From NCBI GenBank assembly GCA_016793445.1, contig JAEUME010000018.1, positions 124,001 to 188,000 on the forward strand: 64,000 bases of DNA, in the 5' to 3' direction. A program made the position numbers and the translations under genes. The notes below the pieces were generated by a model, which worked only from the letters and a program-made list of their open reading frames with translations, was not told where the DNA came from and did no database searches. Source of the DNA: Hyphomicrobium sp. GTDB lineage: Bacteria; Pseudomonadota; Alphaproteobacteria; Rhizobiales; Hyphomicrobiaceae. Of the stretch, positions 9,900 through 19,744 are shown one piece after another. How positions within the stretch are numbered: position 1 is the first letter of the stretch; every line of letters begins with the position of its first letter.

Positions 9900-10784
9900 T
9901 TGCGCGGTGGCATGGCATTATTGGCGTTTGCAACCCTGGCGGCGTTTGTCGCCGCCAGGGGGCAAGCCGTGGCCGAGGTTCCGCAGCGCATCGTCTCGCT
10001 GAACATGTGCACCGATCAGCTTCTGGTCGATCTCGTCGATCGCGAGCGCATCGCAGCCGTGAGTTTCCTTGCAACCGATCGCACGCTGTCGGCGAACGCC
10101 GCGAAGCTCCAGGGTTTGAAGCGGGTGCGGGGAACGGCGGAGGAAGTGCTGGCCCTCAAGCCAGATCTCGTCATTGCGGGCGAATTCACGACCGGGCCGA
10201 CCGTCGATCTATTGAAACGCCTTGGCGTCAACGTGCTCGTCGTGCCGCTTGCGTCCGACTTTGAAGGCATGAAGGACACTTTGCGGACCATCGCAAGAGC
10301 GGCGGGCGTGCCGGAGCGCGCGGAAGAGCTCATCGCGGAATTCGACGAGCGGCTGTCGGAGGCGCGCTCCGTAGTGGCCGCGCGGCCTAGTGCTATTGCC
10401 TACCAGGTCAACTCGCTCGCATCCGGCTCGGGCACGCTTCTCGATGCGGTTTTGGAGGCGGCGGGATTTCACAATATCGCCCGCGATATAAAGTTGGGAC
10501 CCGCAGGCCGCCTGCCGCTGGAAGAGCTTGTCGCCGCGCCTCCCGATCTCATCGTGCTCGCCAACGCACCTGACGATTTCAAGACTGTGCTGGCGGACAA
10601 CCTGCGTCATCCTGCGTTTTCCCGGCTTCTCGAGAAGCGTCCCCACGTGCACCTGCCAATGCCGTTGTGGATGTGCGCCACGCCACGCATCGCGGATGCG
10701 GTGGCGCTTCTTGCATCCATGAAGCGTACTGGAGTTGCGATGACGCACGGCACGGTGGTGCCTGCGCCGCGGACCACGCCATGA
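9900..10784 (+). CDS. btuF: Cobalamin ABC transporter substrate-binding protein, BtuF-like
   Basis: A 294-residue periplasmic binding protein of the cobalamin/Fe3+-siderophore class. An N-terminal signal segment (MRGGMALLAFATLAAFVAAR, cleavage near AVAEV) precedes the fold's typical PQRIVSLNMCTDQLL, KPDLVIAGEF and LPLEELVAAPPDLIVL motifs. The start is taken as TTG 9900, six bases after GGGAGA; ATG 9912 is possible. Only 13 bases separate it from the btuB stop, and its own stop overlaps the permease start (ATGA), so it belongs to the riboswitch-controlled unit. It would deliver B12 to the BtuC/BtuD-like proteins. Confidence 0.88.
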   Translation: MRGGMALLAFATLAAFVAARGQAVAEVPQRIVSLNMCTDQLLVDLVDRERIAAVSFLATDRTLSANAAKLQGLKRVRGTAEEVLALKPDLVIAGEFTTGPTVDLLKRLGVNVLVVPLASDFEGMKDTLRTIARAAGVPERAEELIAEFDERLSEARSVVAARPSAIAYQVNSLASGSGTLLDAVLEAAGFHNIARDIKLGPAGRLPLEELVAAPPDLIVLANAPDDFKTVLADNLRHPAFSRLLEKRPHVHLPMPLWMCATPRIADAVALLASMKRTGVAMTHGTVVPAPRTTP

Positions 10785-11746
10785 CGTCACGCGCAAGTCT
10801 GCTCGCCCTCGCGCTCGCCGTTCTCGGATTTGCCGCCTCGCTCGCGATTGGCCCGGAAGGGGCCGGGCTACCCGGTGCGGCGGATGCCGCCCGCATGGTC
10901 CTGATCGAGATCCGTCTGCCGCGCGCCATCCTCGGCGCGCTGGTGGGGGCGGCGCTTGGCCTTGCGGGCGCGGCGCTGCAAGGCTATCTGCGCAATCCTC
11001 TCGCCGAGCCAGGATTGCTTGGCATCTCGGGCGGCGCCGCGTTGGGTGCCGTCACTGCGATTCATTCCGGACTGGCTGGCGCCTTCGCCCTGGCGTTGCC
11101 GCTTGGCGGGCTTGTGGGCGCCTCGGTTGCAGCCATCGCCATTGTCGCTCTCGCCGGCATGAGCGGGTCTACGACGTCGCTCATTCTCGCTGGCGTTGCA
11201 GTCTCCGCCATCACGGCGGCGCTGACGACGCTCGCGCTCAATCTCTCGCCAAATCCCTTTGCCTCCGTTGAGATCATGGTCTGGTTGATGGGCTCGTTGA
11301 CCGACCGCTCGCTGGTGCATGTGTGGCTTGCGGCACCCCTCATTCTGGTGGGCCTTGCGATGCTGCTGACGACGGGGCGCGATCTGGAGGCGCTCAGTCT
11401 GGGCGAAGAGGCGGCGCAGAATCTTGGCGTTGATCCACAAGTCCTGCGCTTCAAGATCATTGCAGGCGCGGCCCTTGCCGTTGGCGCGGCAACGGCGGTG
11501 GCGGGCTCCATCGGGTTCGTTGGCCTCGTTGTGCCGCATCTGCTGCGCCCGCTGGTGGGCGAAAGTCCGGGCGGTCTACTGTGGCCGAGCCTGTTTGGCG
11601 GCGCGGCGCTCGTGCTCCTTGCCGATGTCGCCCTGCGCCTGTTTGCGCCCTACGGCGATCTGCGGCTCGGTGTACTGACGGCGTTGATAGGCGCACCGTT
11701 CTTTCTGTGGCTCGTTCTCCAGAAGCGTTCGGAGATGGCGCCATGA
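10781..11746 (+). CDS. btuC: Cobalamin ABC transporter permease, BtuC-like
   Basis: A 321-residue inner membrane protein of the FecCD family with about nine or ten hydrophobic helices. Family motifs include RLPRAILGALVGAALGLAGAALQGYLRNPLAEPGLLGISGGA near the N-terminus (residues ~44-85, in pieces) and GFVGLVVPHLLRPLVG, the loop contacting the ATPase. The start overlaps the btuF stop and the stop overlaps the btuD start, indicating tight translational coupling. By itself the family does not separate B12 from siderophore transport; the upstream riboswitch supports B12. Confidence 0.9.
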   Translation: MTSRASLLALALAVLGFAASLAIGPEGAGLPGAADAARMVLIEIRLPRAILGALVGAALGLAGAALQGYLRNPLAEPGLLGISGGAALGAVTAIHSGLAGAFALALPLGGLVGASVAAIAIVALAGMSGSTTSLILAGVAVSAITAALTTLALNLSPNPFASVEIMVWLMGSLTDRSLVHVWLAAPLILVGLAMLLTTGRDLEALSLGEEAAQNLGVDPQVLRFKIIAGAALAVGAATAVAGSIGFVGLVVPHLLRPLVGESPGGLLWPSLFGGAALVLLADVALRLFAPYGDLRLGVLTALIGAPFFLWLVLQKRSEMAP

Positions 11747-12525
11747 GCCTTGTCTGCGAACATGCCGACGTCCGGCTCGGCGAGCGCAGCGTCCTCACCG
11801 ATCTTGATTTTTCCATCAAGCCGGGGGAACTGGTTGCCGTCGTCGGCGCGAACGGGGCCGGCAAGTCGACGGCGCTGAGACTGATGGCCGGGCTGCTCAC
11901 GCCGCAGAGCGGACGGGTCTTGCTCGATGGACAAGCATTGAGCGGCTACAGCCGCCAGGCGCTGGGACAGAAGCTTGCCTACCTTCCTCAGGACCGCACG
12001 GTCCATTGGGGCCTCGCCGTGGAGCGTGTCGTGGCGCTGGGCCGGCTGCCGCACAAGAGCATCGCCAGCGGGATCGGCGAAGCGGGCAAGCGTGCGGTGG
12101 CGGACGCCATGGCACGCATGGATGTTGCCCATCTTGCGCAGCGCTCGGTGGCCCGCCTGTCGGGCGGTGAACGCGCCCGCGTGCTCTTTGCGCGCGCGCT
12201 GGCACAAGAAGCGACGTACCTCATCGCTGACGAGCCGACGGCCGGGCTTGACCCGGCGCACGCCCTGATCCTTTTTGAGGAACTGCAACGGCTTTCACGG
12301 GAAGGCAAAGCCGTCGTGACAGCTTTGCATGATCTGTCGCTCGCCGCGCGTTACGCCACGCGCGTTGCCTTGTTCAAGGACGGACGCTGCATTGCCGATG
12401 GGCAGCCAACCGAAGTGTTGAGCAGCGAGCACCTTGCAGACGCCTTCGGCATCGATGCAATTGTGTCGCAAGTTGAAGGTTTCCCGGTCTTTTTGCCGCG
12501 CGCGGCGCTGCGGAAACTGACATAA
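11743..12525 (+). CDS. btuD: Cobalamin ABC transporter ATPase, BtuD-like
   Basis: A 260-residue ATPase that powers the BtuC-like permease on the cytoplasmic side. It has Walker A GANGAGKST (residues ~36-44), Q-loop LPQDRTVHWG, signature LSGGERARV, Walker B YLIADEPTAGLD and the H-loop ALHDLSLAARYA. Length matches the FecE/BtuD group. ATG 11743 overlaps the permease stop; a longer frame back to 11581 lies inside btuC and is rejected. This gene closes the B12 locus; the next gene starts 63 bases later and appears unrelated. Confidence 0.92.
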   Translation: MSLVCEHADVRLGERSVLTDLDFSIKPGELVAVVGANGAGKSTALRLMAGLLTPQSGRVLLDGQALSGYSRQALGQKLAYLPQDRTVHWGLAVERVVALGRLPHKSIASGIGEAGKRAVADAMARMDVAHLAQRSVARLSGGERARVLFARALAQEATYLIADEPTAGLDPAHALILFEELQRLSREGKAVVTALHDLSLAARYATRVALFKDGRCIADGQPTEVLSSEHLADAFGIDAIVSQVEGFPVFLPRAALRKLT

Positions 12526-12588
12526 GGAGGCCTGACGCGCTATGCATAATGGCAGGTATGGCAAACCTGTCATGTTTGCGGATCATGC

Positions 12589-13707
12589 GTGCGGATAACG
12601 CAGCGGGGCCTCTTGCGCAAAAGAATAGAACTTAATCTCGCCCTGCAGGGTGGAGGGGCTCATGGCGCTTTCACATGGGGCGTGCTGGATCGATTGCTCG
12701 AGGATGAGCGTCTCGATTTTGGCTGGATCAGCGCCACGAGCGCGGGCGCAGTCAATGCGGTTGCGATGGCGAGCGGTCTTGCAACCGGCTCGCGCCAAAC
12801 CGCACGCGAAAATCTTTTCAAAGTCTGGCAGGCTGTTCACAAGTCGGGCGTGCCCGATCTGACGCGCATCAACCCGTTTCTCTACGGCCTTTCGCGGTCC
12901 AACTCGCTGGCTCAGGTCGCGACGTTGTGGTCGCCCTATGAGTTCAACCCTCTGGGCTTTGATCCGCTGCGGCGTATCCTGGCCGATCATGTCGACTTCG
13001 AGGCCTTGCGCGCGAAGCCCGGCAGCGAGCTTTTGATTGCGGCAACGCATGTGCCCACGGGCCGGGCGCGTCTGTTCCGGCGCGCCGAACTCACCATCGA
13101 GGCGGTGCTGGCATCGGCCTGTTTGCCAACGGTGCACCACGCCGTCGAGATCGACGGAGCAGCCTATTGGGATGGCGGATTCTCCGCCAACCCCGATCTC
13201 GTGACGGTTGCGGTCGAAAGCCCTGTCGCTGACACGTTGCTCGTCACGCTCTCTGCGCTCGTCATCGACGAACATCCCATGAGCGTGCGCGACATTTCCA
13301 ACCACGCCACGCGGCTTACGTTCAATGCCCCGCTATTGCGTGAAGTCGAGATCATCAATGCCGTGCGCGAAACGGCGGGCGCGATCCTGCCCAAGGGGCG
13401 CCTTGCGCCCATCGCGCGCCACCGTTTCCATCTCATCGATGCAAGCCCGGTCACCGCGAACTTGAGCCCGGAGACGACGATGAAGCCGGAGTGGAGCACA
13501 ATCACCTATCTCCACGGCGCCGGGCGCTCGGCCGCCGATGCGTGGCTCGCCGCAAATCGCACGGCCATCGGCAAATTCGAGAGCGTCGATCTCGCGCGCC
13601 ACTTTTTCGGGCGCACCTCTGCGAGCGCGCCGCCGGTTCCCGTTCCAAGCCGCCGCATTGCGGAGTACGAGGGCCGCACGAAGATTCCGGCCAAGCGCAC
13701 GAGCTAA
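12589..13707 (+). CDS. Patatin-like phospholipase family protein
   Basis: A 372-residue putative acyl hydrolase. It shows the patatin oxyanion loop ALQGGGAHGAF (Gly21-Gly26), the nucleophile region ISATSAGAVNA with Ser51, and the catalytic Asp in YWDGGFSANP (Asp195), giving a Ser-Asp dyad. In the usual G-x-S-x-G elbow the first Gly is replaced by Ala49 (ATSAG). No signal peptide or membrane segment is seen, so it is probably cytoplasmic. The start is GTG 12589; TTG 12613 is an alternative. The substrate is unknown. It converges on the XRE regulator gene. Confidence 0.85.
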   Translation: MRITQRGLLRKRIELNLALQGGGAHGAFTWGVLDRLLEDERLDFGWISATSAGAVNAVAMASGLATGSRQTARENLFKVWQAVHKSGVPDLTRINPFLYGLSRSNSLAQVATLWSPYEFNPLGFDPLRRILADHVDFEALRAKPGSELLIAATHVPTGRARLFRRAELTIEAVLASACLPTVHHAVEIDGAAYWDGGFSANPDLVTVAVESPVADTLLVTLSALVIDEHPMSVRDISNHATRLTFNAPLLREVEIINAVRETAGAILPKGRLAPIARHRFHLIDASPVTANLSPETTMKPEWSTITYLHGAGRSAADAWLAANRTAIGKFESVDLARHFFGRTSASAPPVPVPSRRIAEYEGRTKIPAKRTS

Positions 13708-13782
13708 CCACGAACAAACAGACCCGGCGCATGCGCGCCCGCGGCCATTATTGTATCAGGCAAGCAGTCGCGTGACAGGCGA

Positions 13783-14589
13783 TCAAGGCGCAACCAGGCG
13801 CGCATAGCCTTGGGTTACGCTCTCTCTCAAGAGCTTCTGATAGGGTTCATACATGGCTTTGCCGGGCGTTACCTCGCCAAGGCAATCGCCAGAAAAGACC
13901 TCTCGGCGCGCGTAAACGATGGGTGTCGCCACAGGGACGAACATGGCACCTTGCTTGTTCAATGTCGTGATCAAGCCGCGCATCTCGCCGGCCCGGTCCA
14001 GTTGCGAGACCATGACCATGCGCATTGCGCCCTTGGTCAGCGAGACGAGATGGATGAACATCGAGGACGCCGGAATATAGAGCCGGCCACGATGCGAGTA
14101 GGGGGCATCGGGCCGGTCGCGCTCCTCAAACAACAGACTTGGCCATTCTGCGTCCCAGGTGATGTCGGTGCGGTAGGCGACGATCGTGTCGGGCGTGGAG
14201 AAGGCGCGCCGCAGCGTCAGGTAACTGCCGATGTAATGATCGACGGCGGCACGGGTATAAGCGCCCATATATGTCGGGGCGACGACTCCGCCGTTGCCGC
14301 TCAATTCCTTTGCAGCGTGCGGGTTGCCCGAGCCGCTGCCATCGTCTCCGTGCCAGGCGTCGCGCAAGCGGGGATAATCAAGCCCCAGCACCATGCACAC
14401 GTCAAACAGCGTCTGGTCGCGCACGGAGCGTCCGCCAAGCAGGTTCTGGATGGTCTTTTCGTGACAGTCGGCGGCATCGGCAAGCTCGGCCTGGGTGAGC
14501 TTCTTCTCGACCATGGCGGTCTTGATGCTCTCGAGTGCATCCTCCCGCCCTGACAGCGGGCCGGCGGAACTTTGAGAGGTCTTTTTCAT
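13783..14589 (-). CDS. XRE family transcriptional regulator
   Basis: A 268-residue DNA-binding protein. Residues ~20-75 form a helix-turn-helix of the XRE/Cro type (LTQAELADAADCHEKTIQNLL), followed by a ~190-residue C-terminal region rich in aromatic residues (TYMGAYTRAAVDHYIGSYLTLRR) that I cannot assign to a family and that could sense a ligand. No membrane segment. It faces the patatin gene tail to tail. Its target genes are unknown. Confidence 0.82.
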   Translation of the reverse strand: MKKTSQSSAGPLSGREDALESIKTAMVEKKLTQAELADAADCHEKTIQNLLGGRSVRDQTLFDVCMVLGLDYPRLRDAWHGDDGSGSGNPHAAKELSGNGGVVAPTYMGAYTRAAVDHYIGSYLTLRRAFSTPDTIVAYRTDITWDAEWPSLLFEERDRPDAPYSHRGRLYIPASSMFIHLVSLTKGAMRMVMVSQLDRAGEMRGLITTLNKQGAMFVPVATPIVYARREVFSGDCLGEVTPGKAMYEPYQKLLRESVTQGYARLVAP

Positions 14590-14691
14590 ATCCCCGTGCT
14601 TTGCCTTAGCTTGGCCTGGTTGGGAAACTACCGGCCAAAAGCCTCCATCGGCAACGGGAATCCGCTCAACCGGCGCACCTTGGTTAGCAAG

Positions 14692-15054
14692 TCAACCTTC
14701 ACTTGAGCCGGCCTGGCCTAAGCCGCGCGGCTGGCGGGTGAAAACGGTGGCCGCCTGTGCGGGCTCGGAGGCCACCTTGGTCCGTTTCTCGCCAATGCCG
14801 GTTTCGATGACGACGTCGACCGGGCCCCCCGTCAGGATCAGGTGCTCCACGTCGTCACGCTTGATCAAGAAAAGGCGACGGCGGCCATCGACATTGGCAT
14901 GCTCGATGACCCCTAGCCGACGCTCGACCCGGGGCTTGAAAAGCAGTTCACCCGGTGTCGTCCCGTTGAGATAGGCCCTCAATCCGATCACGGCGGCCAA
15001 TCCGACCGCCGCGACAACGCTCATGACGACGATCCAGTAGATCAACTCGGCCAT
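14692..15054 (-). CDS. FliO-like membrane protein
   Basis: A 120-residue protein with one N-terminal transmembrane helix (IYWIVVMSVVAAVGLAAVIGL) and a short cytoplasmic domain RRLGVIEHANVDGRRRLFLI, then RRDDVEHLILTGGPVDVVIE in similar form, which matches the FliO/MopB family of flagellar export assembly factors. No other flagellar gene is nearby; many alphaproteobacteria carry such lone FliO-like genes, so a flagellar role is not certain. The C-terminal ~25 residues are low in conservation-like features. Confidence 0.68.
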   Translation of the reverse strand: MAELIYWIVVMSVVAAVGLAAVIGLRAYLNGTTPGELLFKPRVERRLGVIEHANVDGRRRLFLIKRDDVEHLILTGGPVDVVIETGIGEKRTKVASEPAQAATVFTRQPRGLGQAGSSEG

Positions 15055-15373
15055 CCGGTTACCCCCTTTGCCTCGACTTCGCCGCGTCCGCCAGGCTGCG
15101 GTTCGTGGATTATTTTATGGGTCGCGGCAAAACTTTGCGCCGCTTGGCTGATTTGGCGCAGCGTCTGATTCCCTCGCGCCCGATCCTATGCACCTGTAGC
15201 CGCGCTAACACGCGGATAACACCTGTTAAAACAAAAGAACGCTTGGGGACGCGACGCGGCGCGAAGGGCGCCAAAGCTGTATCTTCTATAGCGTCAAGTT
15301 CATGGCATTTTAACTCTAATGATTGAAGTGTTGCAGGCATGACAATCACCGCTCCGAAGCGGAACAGCCCCGT
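15055..15373. other. Intergenic region between divergent FliO-like and cckA genes
   Basis: About 320 bases. Contains AT-rich stretches around 15220-15320 that could hold the cckA promoter. I see no gene, terminator or clear operator. Confidence 0.45.
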
Positions 15374-18025
15374 ATGTTGCGTACGAGTAACTCAAAAATG
15401 CCATCTGCAGCCGAAGCCGTGAGCATCGAGAATCAGCTAGCCTCCCCTGCCATGGGCAACGGCGAGGCGCTGAAAACGGAGGCGGCAGCCTTAGATCCGC
15501 TGACCGTAGCGGACGGATTTGGCGGCTATCTCTCCACGATCTTTGTGTGCGCCGCGGCGGCAGCCGTGGTGTTCGGCCTGTTTGCCTCCGGCTCAGGCGA
15601 ACCGCTCCTTCTTACCATTCTCGCTGTGCTGGCCATGCTCGGCCTGTTCATGTTGTTTGCGCTGGCCGCAGGCCACATCCGCATCGGCGCGCGTCTTCCG
15701 GCTGGCGACGTCCTCAAAGCGGCGCTTGACGCCAGTGATGAGCCCGCGCTCGTCGCAAACCCTTCCGGCAACGTGTTCTATTGGAACCCCGCCCACGAGG
15801 CGATGTTCGGTCAATCGGAAAGCGGCGCGCTAGCGGCCCTCGAAGCTGCCTTCAGCGGAGACCCCGAATCCTCCCAGGCCTTCTTCCGGCTGAACCGTGC
15901 GGCCGAGCGGGGCGAGGTGCGTCGCGAGGAAATCCGGCTGAAGGCGACGCCGCTTGCTCCGCGCCGCCCCACGTGGCTGCGCCTGTCGGTGCGTCCCTTC
16001 CCCTCTCCCGAGCGTGACGCCATCGATGGCTCAAAGCGCGGCGCCCTCGTGCTGTGGCAGGTCGCCGACATAACGGATGAGCGCACGCGCGAATCCCAGA
16101 AGATCGGCGCGCTCGAAGCGGCGCTTGCCGGCTTCGACAGTATGCCCATGGGATTTTTGTCCGTGGCCAGCGACGGCACGGTCACCCACGTCAACGCGAC
16201 GTTCGAGGGCTGGCTCGGCTTCACGCGCGGGGAAGTTCGTGCGCGCTGCGCGACGTTGGCGGATCTTGCCGGAGAGGACGGCGCGCGGCTGCTCAATGAG
16301 CTGGCGCGCGAAACGGAAGCGGGCCGGCGCGCCATTGACCTCGATCTGGCGCGCGAGGACGGCCGCATCGTTCCGCTCACCCTTTATGCGGAGCCCGCGG
16401 GCGCCGGCTTCACGCTCACCGCGTTGAATCGCGCGCTGAGCGGCCTGGGCGAGCGCACAGGCTCATCCGAGATCCGCTTCTCGCATTTCTTCCAGTCGGC
16501 GCCGTTCGGCATCGCCACGCTCGATTGCGCCGGGCGGATTGCCTCTGCCAATACTGCCTTCCTGCGGATGCTGCCGGAAGGGCGGCGCGCTAACGGCGCG
16601 CTTGCTGCCGATGTGCTTGGACTCAACGCCGACCAGGACGAGCGTGCCAGCATCGTGGAAGGTCTCGCCGCCGTTCTGTCTGGCCGCGGCAACGTTGCGC
16701 CGATCGATTTCAAGGGCGGCGAGAAGCCGGGGCAGGCCGGCGTCGTCATCAAGGAGATGATGCATCGCCGCGCCTATATGAGCCCGCTCGCGACCGGAAA
16801 CGGCGAGGAGGCGGCCGCCCTTTACCTCATCGACACCACCGAGCAGAAAGCCCTCGAACAGCGCGTGGTGCAGGCGCAAAAAATGGAGGCGGTCGGCAAA
16901 CTGGCTGGCGGTATTGCGCACGACTTCAACAACGTGCTCACCGCCATCATTGGCAATGCCGAGCTCTTATTGAAACGCAATAAGGCGGGTGATCCGGCCT
17001 ACAAGGACTTGGTGAATATCCGCTCGGCCGCGCTGCGCGCCGCCAGTCTCGTCGCCAACCTCCTGGGCTTTTCACGCAAGCAGACCCAGCAGGTGAGCCT
17101 GCTGAACCTCGGCGAGGTCATGACCGACCTGACGCCCATCCTGAAGACCTCGGTTGGCGAGAAGATCGATCTCAAGCTGCGCTCCGAGCGTGACCTATGG
17201 TACGTCAAAGCCGATAAGACGCAGATCGACAACGTCATCATCAATCTGTGCGTCAACGCGCGCGATGCGATGCCGGGCGGCGGCAAGCTGGCGATCCGCA
17301 CGCGCAACGTCTCCGAGCGGGAAGCCCAGAAGTTGGAGCACGCCGGCTTCACGCCCGGCGAGTATGTGCTGATCGAGGTCGAGGACTCAGGCACCGGCAT
17401 GAGCCCGGACGTGATGGCCAAGATCTTCGAGCCCTTCTTCACCACCAAGGGCGTGGGCAAGGGCACGGGGCTGGGATTGGCCTCCGTCTATGGCATCGTC
17501 AAGCAGTCGGGCGGTTTCATCCTTCCCGAAAGCGAAATCGGCAAGGGCACGACGTTCCGCATCTATCTGCCGCGCTATGAACCCGGCGACAACGAGATCG
17601 AGGCGGCCGCGCCCGCCAAGCAGCCGTCGCGGCTCGACGGCAAGGCGACGGATCTCACGGGCACAGGCTGCGTCCTGCTGGTTGAAGATGAAGTCGACGT
17701 TCGCCAGTTCGCGGTGCGGGCGCTGCGCCTGCAAGGCTACAAGGTTCTTGAAGCATCCGATGGCCTGGAAGCGCTTGATGTGATGAAGGCGAACGAAGGC
17801 AAGGTCGATATTGTCGTCTCCGACGTCGTGATGCCGGAAATGGATGGTCCCACACTCTTCAAGGAACTGCGCAAGGACAATCCTTCCATGAAAGTGATCT
17901 TCGTGTCGGGCTATCCCAACGAGGCCTTCCGCGAGCAATTGGGTTCTGATGACTTCGCATTCCTGCCCAAACCCTTCTCACTGCCGCAGTTGGCGTTGAA
18001 GGTGAAGGAAGAGCTGACGAAGTAG
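15374..18025 (+). CDS. cckA: Hybrid sensor histidine kinase CckA
   Basis: An 883-residue membrane-bound hybrid kinase. Two transmembrane helices (about residues 53-71 and 78-99) are followed by PAS-like regions, a HisKA domain with the phosphoacceptor His516 in GGIAHDFNNVLTAIIGN, a HATPase_c domain (N-box NLCVNARDAMPGGG; G-boxes EDSGTGMSP and GKGTGLGLASVYGIV) and a C-terminal receiver domain with Asp817 in VVSDVVMPEMDG. In Caulobacter and relatives CckA phosphorylates ChpT and through it the cell-cycle regulator CtrA. The first Met after the TTG-initiated long frame, ATG 15374, was chosen; ATG 15398 is possible. It precedes recA, an order common in the class. Confidence 0.93.
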   Translation: MLRTSNSKMPSAAEAVSIENQLASPAMGNGEALKTEAAALDPLTVADGFGGYLSTIFVCAAAAAVVFGLFASGSGEPLLLTILAVLAMLGLFMLFALAAGHIRIGARLPAGDVLKAALDASDEPALVANPSGNVFYWNPAHEAMFGQSESGALAALEAAFSGDPESSQAFFRLNRAAERGEVRREEIRLKATPLAPRRPTWLRLSVRPFPSPERDAIDGSKRGALVLWQVADITDERTRESQKIGALEAALAGFDSMPMGFLSVASDGTVTHVNATFEGWLGFTRGEVRARCATLADLAGEDGARLLNELARETEAGRRAIDLDLAREDGRIVPLTLYAEPAGAGFTLTALNRALSGLGERTGSSEIRFSHFFQSAPFGIATLDCAGRIASANTAFLRMLPEGRRANGALAADVLGLNADQDERASIVEGLAAVLSGRGNVAPIDFKGGEKPGQAGVVIKEMMHRRAYMSPLATGNGEEAAALYLIDTTEQKALEQRVVQAQKMEAVGKLAGGIAHDFNNVLTAIIGNAELLLKRNKAGDPAYKDLVNIRSAALRAASLVANLLGFSRKQTQQVSLLNLGEVMTDLTPILKTSVGEKIDLKLRSERDLWYVKADKTQIDNVIINLCVNARDAMPGGGKLAIRTRNVSEREAQKLEHAGFTPGEYVLIEVEDSGTGMSPDVMAKIFEPFFTTKGVGKGTGLGLASVYGIVKQSGGFILPESEIGKGTTFRIYLPRYEPGDNEIEAAAPAKQPSRLDGKATDLTGTGCVLLVEDEVDVRQFAVRALRLQGYKVLEASDGLEALDVMKANEGKVDIVVSDVVMPEMDGPTLFKELRKDNPSMKVIFVSGYPNEAFREQLGSDDFAFLPKPFSLPQLALKVKEELTK

Positions 18026-18206
18026 GCCGGCCGCGCTCAATCCATCTCAAACATCGACCGGCGGCAGACGCGGGCGCCATGGAGCGCTGTTGCGTCTGGT
18101 CTGCGCTCCTGCGGCGTATCGATTCTCGGATCAGCGCGAATGTTCGTGCCGTCCAAAAGACGCAGCCGGTCGGCAGACATATCCACTGCTCTGAAGCAAA
18201 AGATGA

Positions 18207-18255
18207 GAACATTAGAGTTCAAAAAAAGAACAAACAGGGCTTGTGTAAGGAGAAC
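18207..18255 (+). promoter_or_regulatory. Cluster of GAAC/GTTC half-sites upstream of recA (possible LexA region)
   Basis: Four tetramers lie within 49 bases: GAAC 18207, GTTC 18217, GAAC 18228 and GAAC 18252. GTTC(18217) and GAAC(18228) are separated by exactly seven bases, the spacing of the alphaproteobacterial SOS box GAAC-N7-GAAC or GTTC-N7-GTTC, but the half-sites here are inverted and not direct. It is 66-114 bases before the recA start. Tentative. Confidence 0.35.
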
Positions 18256-18320
18256 AAACAAGGTACATCTTTGGCAAATTGCTGAAACGAGGCGCTTGGC
18301 CTAGGGATTGGGTGAAAACC

Positions 18321-19454
18321 ATGGACCGGAACGATCTGGTTGTGTTTGAAGGGGGCAGAATGGACAAGAAACAGGCGCTTGAGCAGGCTCTCGCGCAGAT
18401 CGACAAGGCCTTTGGCAAAGGGTCGATCATGCGGCTTGGCGCCAATGATAAGGTCGATATCGAAGCGATCGCGACCGGATCGCTCGGCCTCGACATTGCG
18501 CTGGGCATCGGCGGTCTGCCCAAGGGCCGCATCATCGAAATCTATGGACCGGAGTCCTCGGGCAAGACGACGCTGGCGCTGCAAGTCGTCGCCGAAGCCC
18601 AAAAGAAGGGCGGTACCTGTGCTTTCGTCGATGCCGAGCATGCACTCGATCCGGGCTACGCCAAGAAGCTTGGTGTCAAGGTCGAGGAGCTTTTGATCTC
18701 TCAGCCCGACACCGGCGAACAGGCGCTCGAGATTGCCGACACGCTGGTGCGTTCGGGCGCCATCGACGTGCTCGTCGTGGACAGCGTTGCGGCACTGACG
18801 CCCAAGGCTGAGCTCGAAGGCGAGATGGGCGACAGCCTGCCCGGCATGCAGGCGCGGCTTATGAGCCAGGCGTTGCGCAAGCTCACGGGCTCGATCTCGA
18901 AATCGAAGTGCATGGTCATCTTCATCAACCAGATCCGCATGAAGATCGGCATCATGTTCGGCAATCCCGAGACGACGACGGGCGGCAACGCGCTGAAGTT
19001 TTATGCCTCCGTCCGCCTTGACATCCGCCGCATCGGCCAGATCAAGGAGCGCGACGAGGTCGTCGGCAGCCAGACGCGTGTCAAGGTCGTCAAGAACAAG
19101 GTTGCGCCGCCCTTCAAACAGGTCGAGTTCGACATCATGTATGGCGAAGGGATCTCCAAGGTCGGCGAACTGGTCGATCTGGGCGTGAAGGCCGGCATCG
19201 TGGAAAAGTCGGGCGCTTGGTTCTCCTACGACGGGGAGCGCATCGGCCAGGGCCGCGAGAACACCAAGGCGTTTCTCAAGGCCAATCCCAAGATCGCGGA
19301 TGCTCTGGAAAATGCCATCCGCCAGAATGCCGGTCTCATCGTCGATAAGATGCTGGCCCAGCCGGGAGAAGGCGAGGATGACGGCGAGGAGCCGGATGCG
19401 GACGGCGTGCTTCCGGACGATGAGGATGCGCCCAAGCGCAAAGCCAAGCGCTAG
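18321..19454 (+). CDS. recA: Recombinase RecA
   Basis: A 377-residue ATP-dependent strand-exchange protein for homologous recombination and SOS induction. It has Walker [10 protein letters not shown], Walker [11 protein letters not shown], the L1/L2 DNA-binding loop region ([14 protein letters not shown]) and an acidic C-terminal tail ([14 protein letters not shown]). ATG 18321 yields an N-terminus of the length seen in related RecA proteins; ATG 18360 (MDKKQAL) is an alternative. The GAAC/GTTC cluster upstream may be an SOS operator. Followed by alaS as in many alphaproteobacteria. Confidence 0.97.
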   Translation: MDRNDLVVFEGGRMDKKQALEQALAQIDKAFGKGSIMRLGANDKVDIEAIATGSLGLDIALGIGGLPKGRIIEIYGPESSGKTTLALQVVAEAQKKGGTCAFVDAEHALDPGYAKKLGVKVEELLISQPDTGEQALEIADTLVRSGAIDVLVVDSVAALTPKAELEGEMGDSLPGMQARLMSQALRKLTGSISKSKCMVIFINQIRMKIGIMFGNPETTTGGNALKFYASVRLDIRRIGQIKERDEVVGSQTRVKVVKNKVAPPFKQVEFDIMYGEGISKVGELVDLGVKAGIVEKSGAWFSYDGERIGQGRENTKAFLKANPKIADALENAIRQNAGLIVDKMLAQPGEGEDDGEEPDADGVLPDDEDAPKRKAKR

Positions 19455-19744
19455 AGCCATAAGGGCGCTTGGTGCGCCGGTCCGGCCAAAACGCAGTATA
19501 AGGCAGTATAAGAAGGCAGGGGGGTGGTCCGGCGGGGATTGCCCCCTTACGGCTTTTTACGAGGGTATCAGACGGACGTGCCCGAGGGGGTGACCGGGGC
19601 GGGCCTCGGGGGCCACTTCTGGAGCCCGGAGCACTCTGGAGGCCGTGCGGCAAGGGCCTTTCTGGACAGGGAAATAAGGCGCCGCTACAACGGCGCACCA
19701 TCAGATTCCACACTCATCGGCAAAGAAAACGAGAACAGCTACAT

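Noticed and set aside
18219..19460. 413-codon frame antisense to recA
   Set aside because: Shadow frame caused by codon bias of recA; no ribosome binding site and no recognisable domain.
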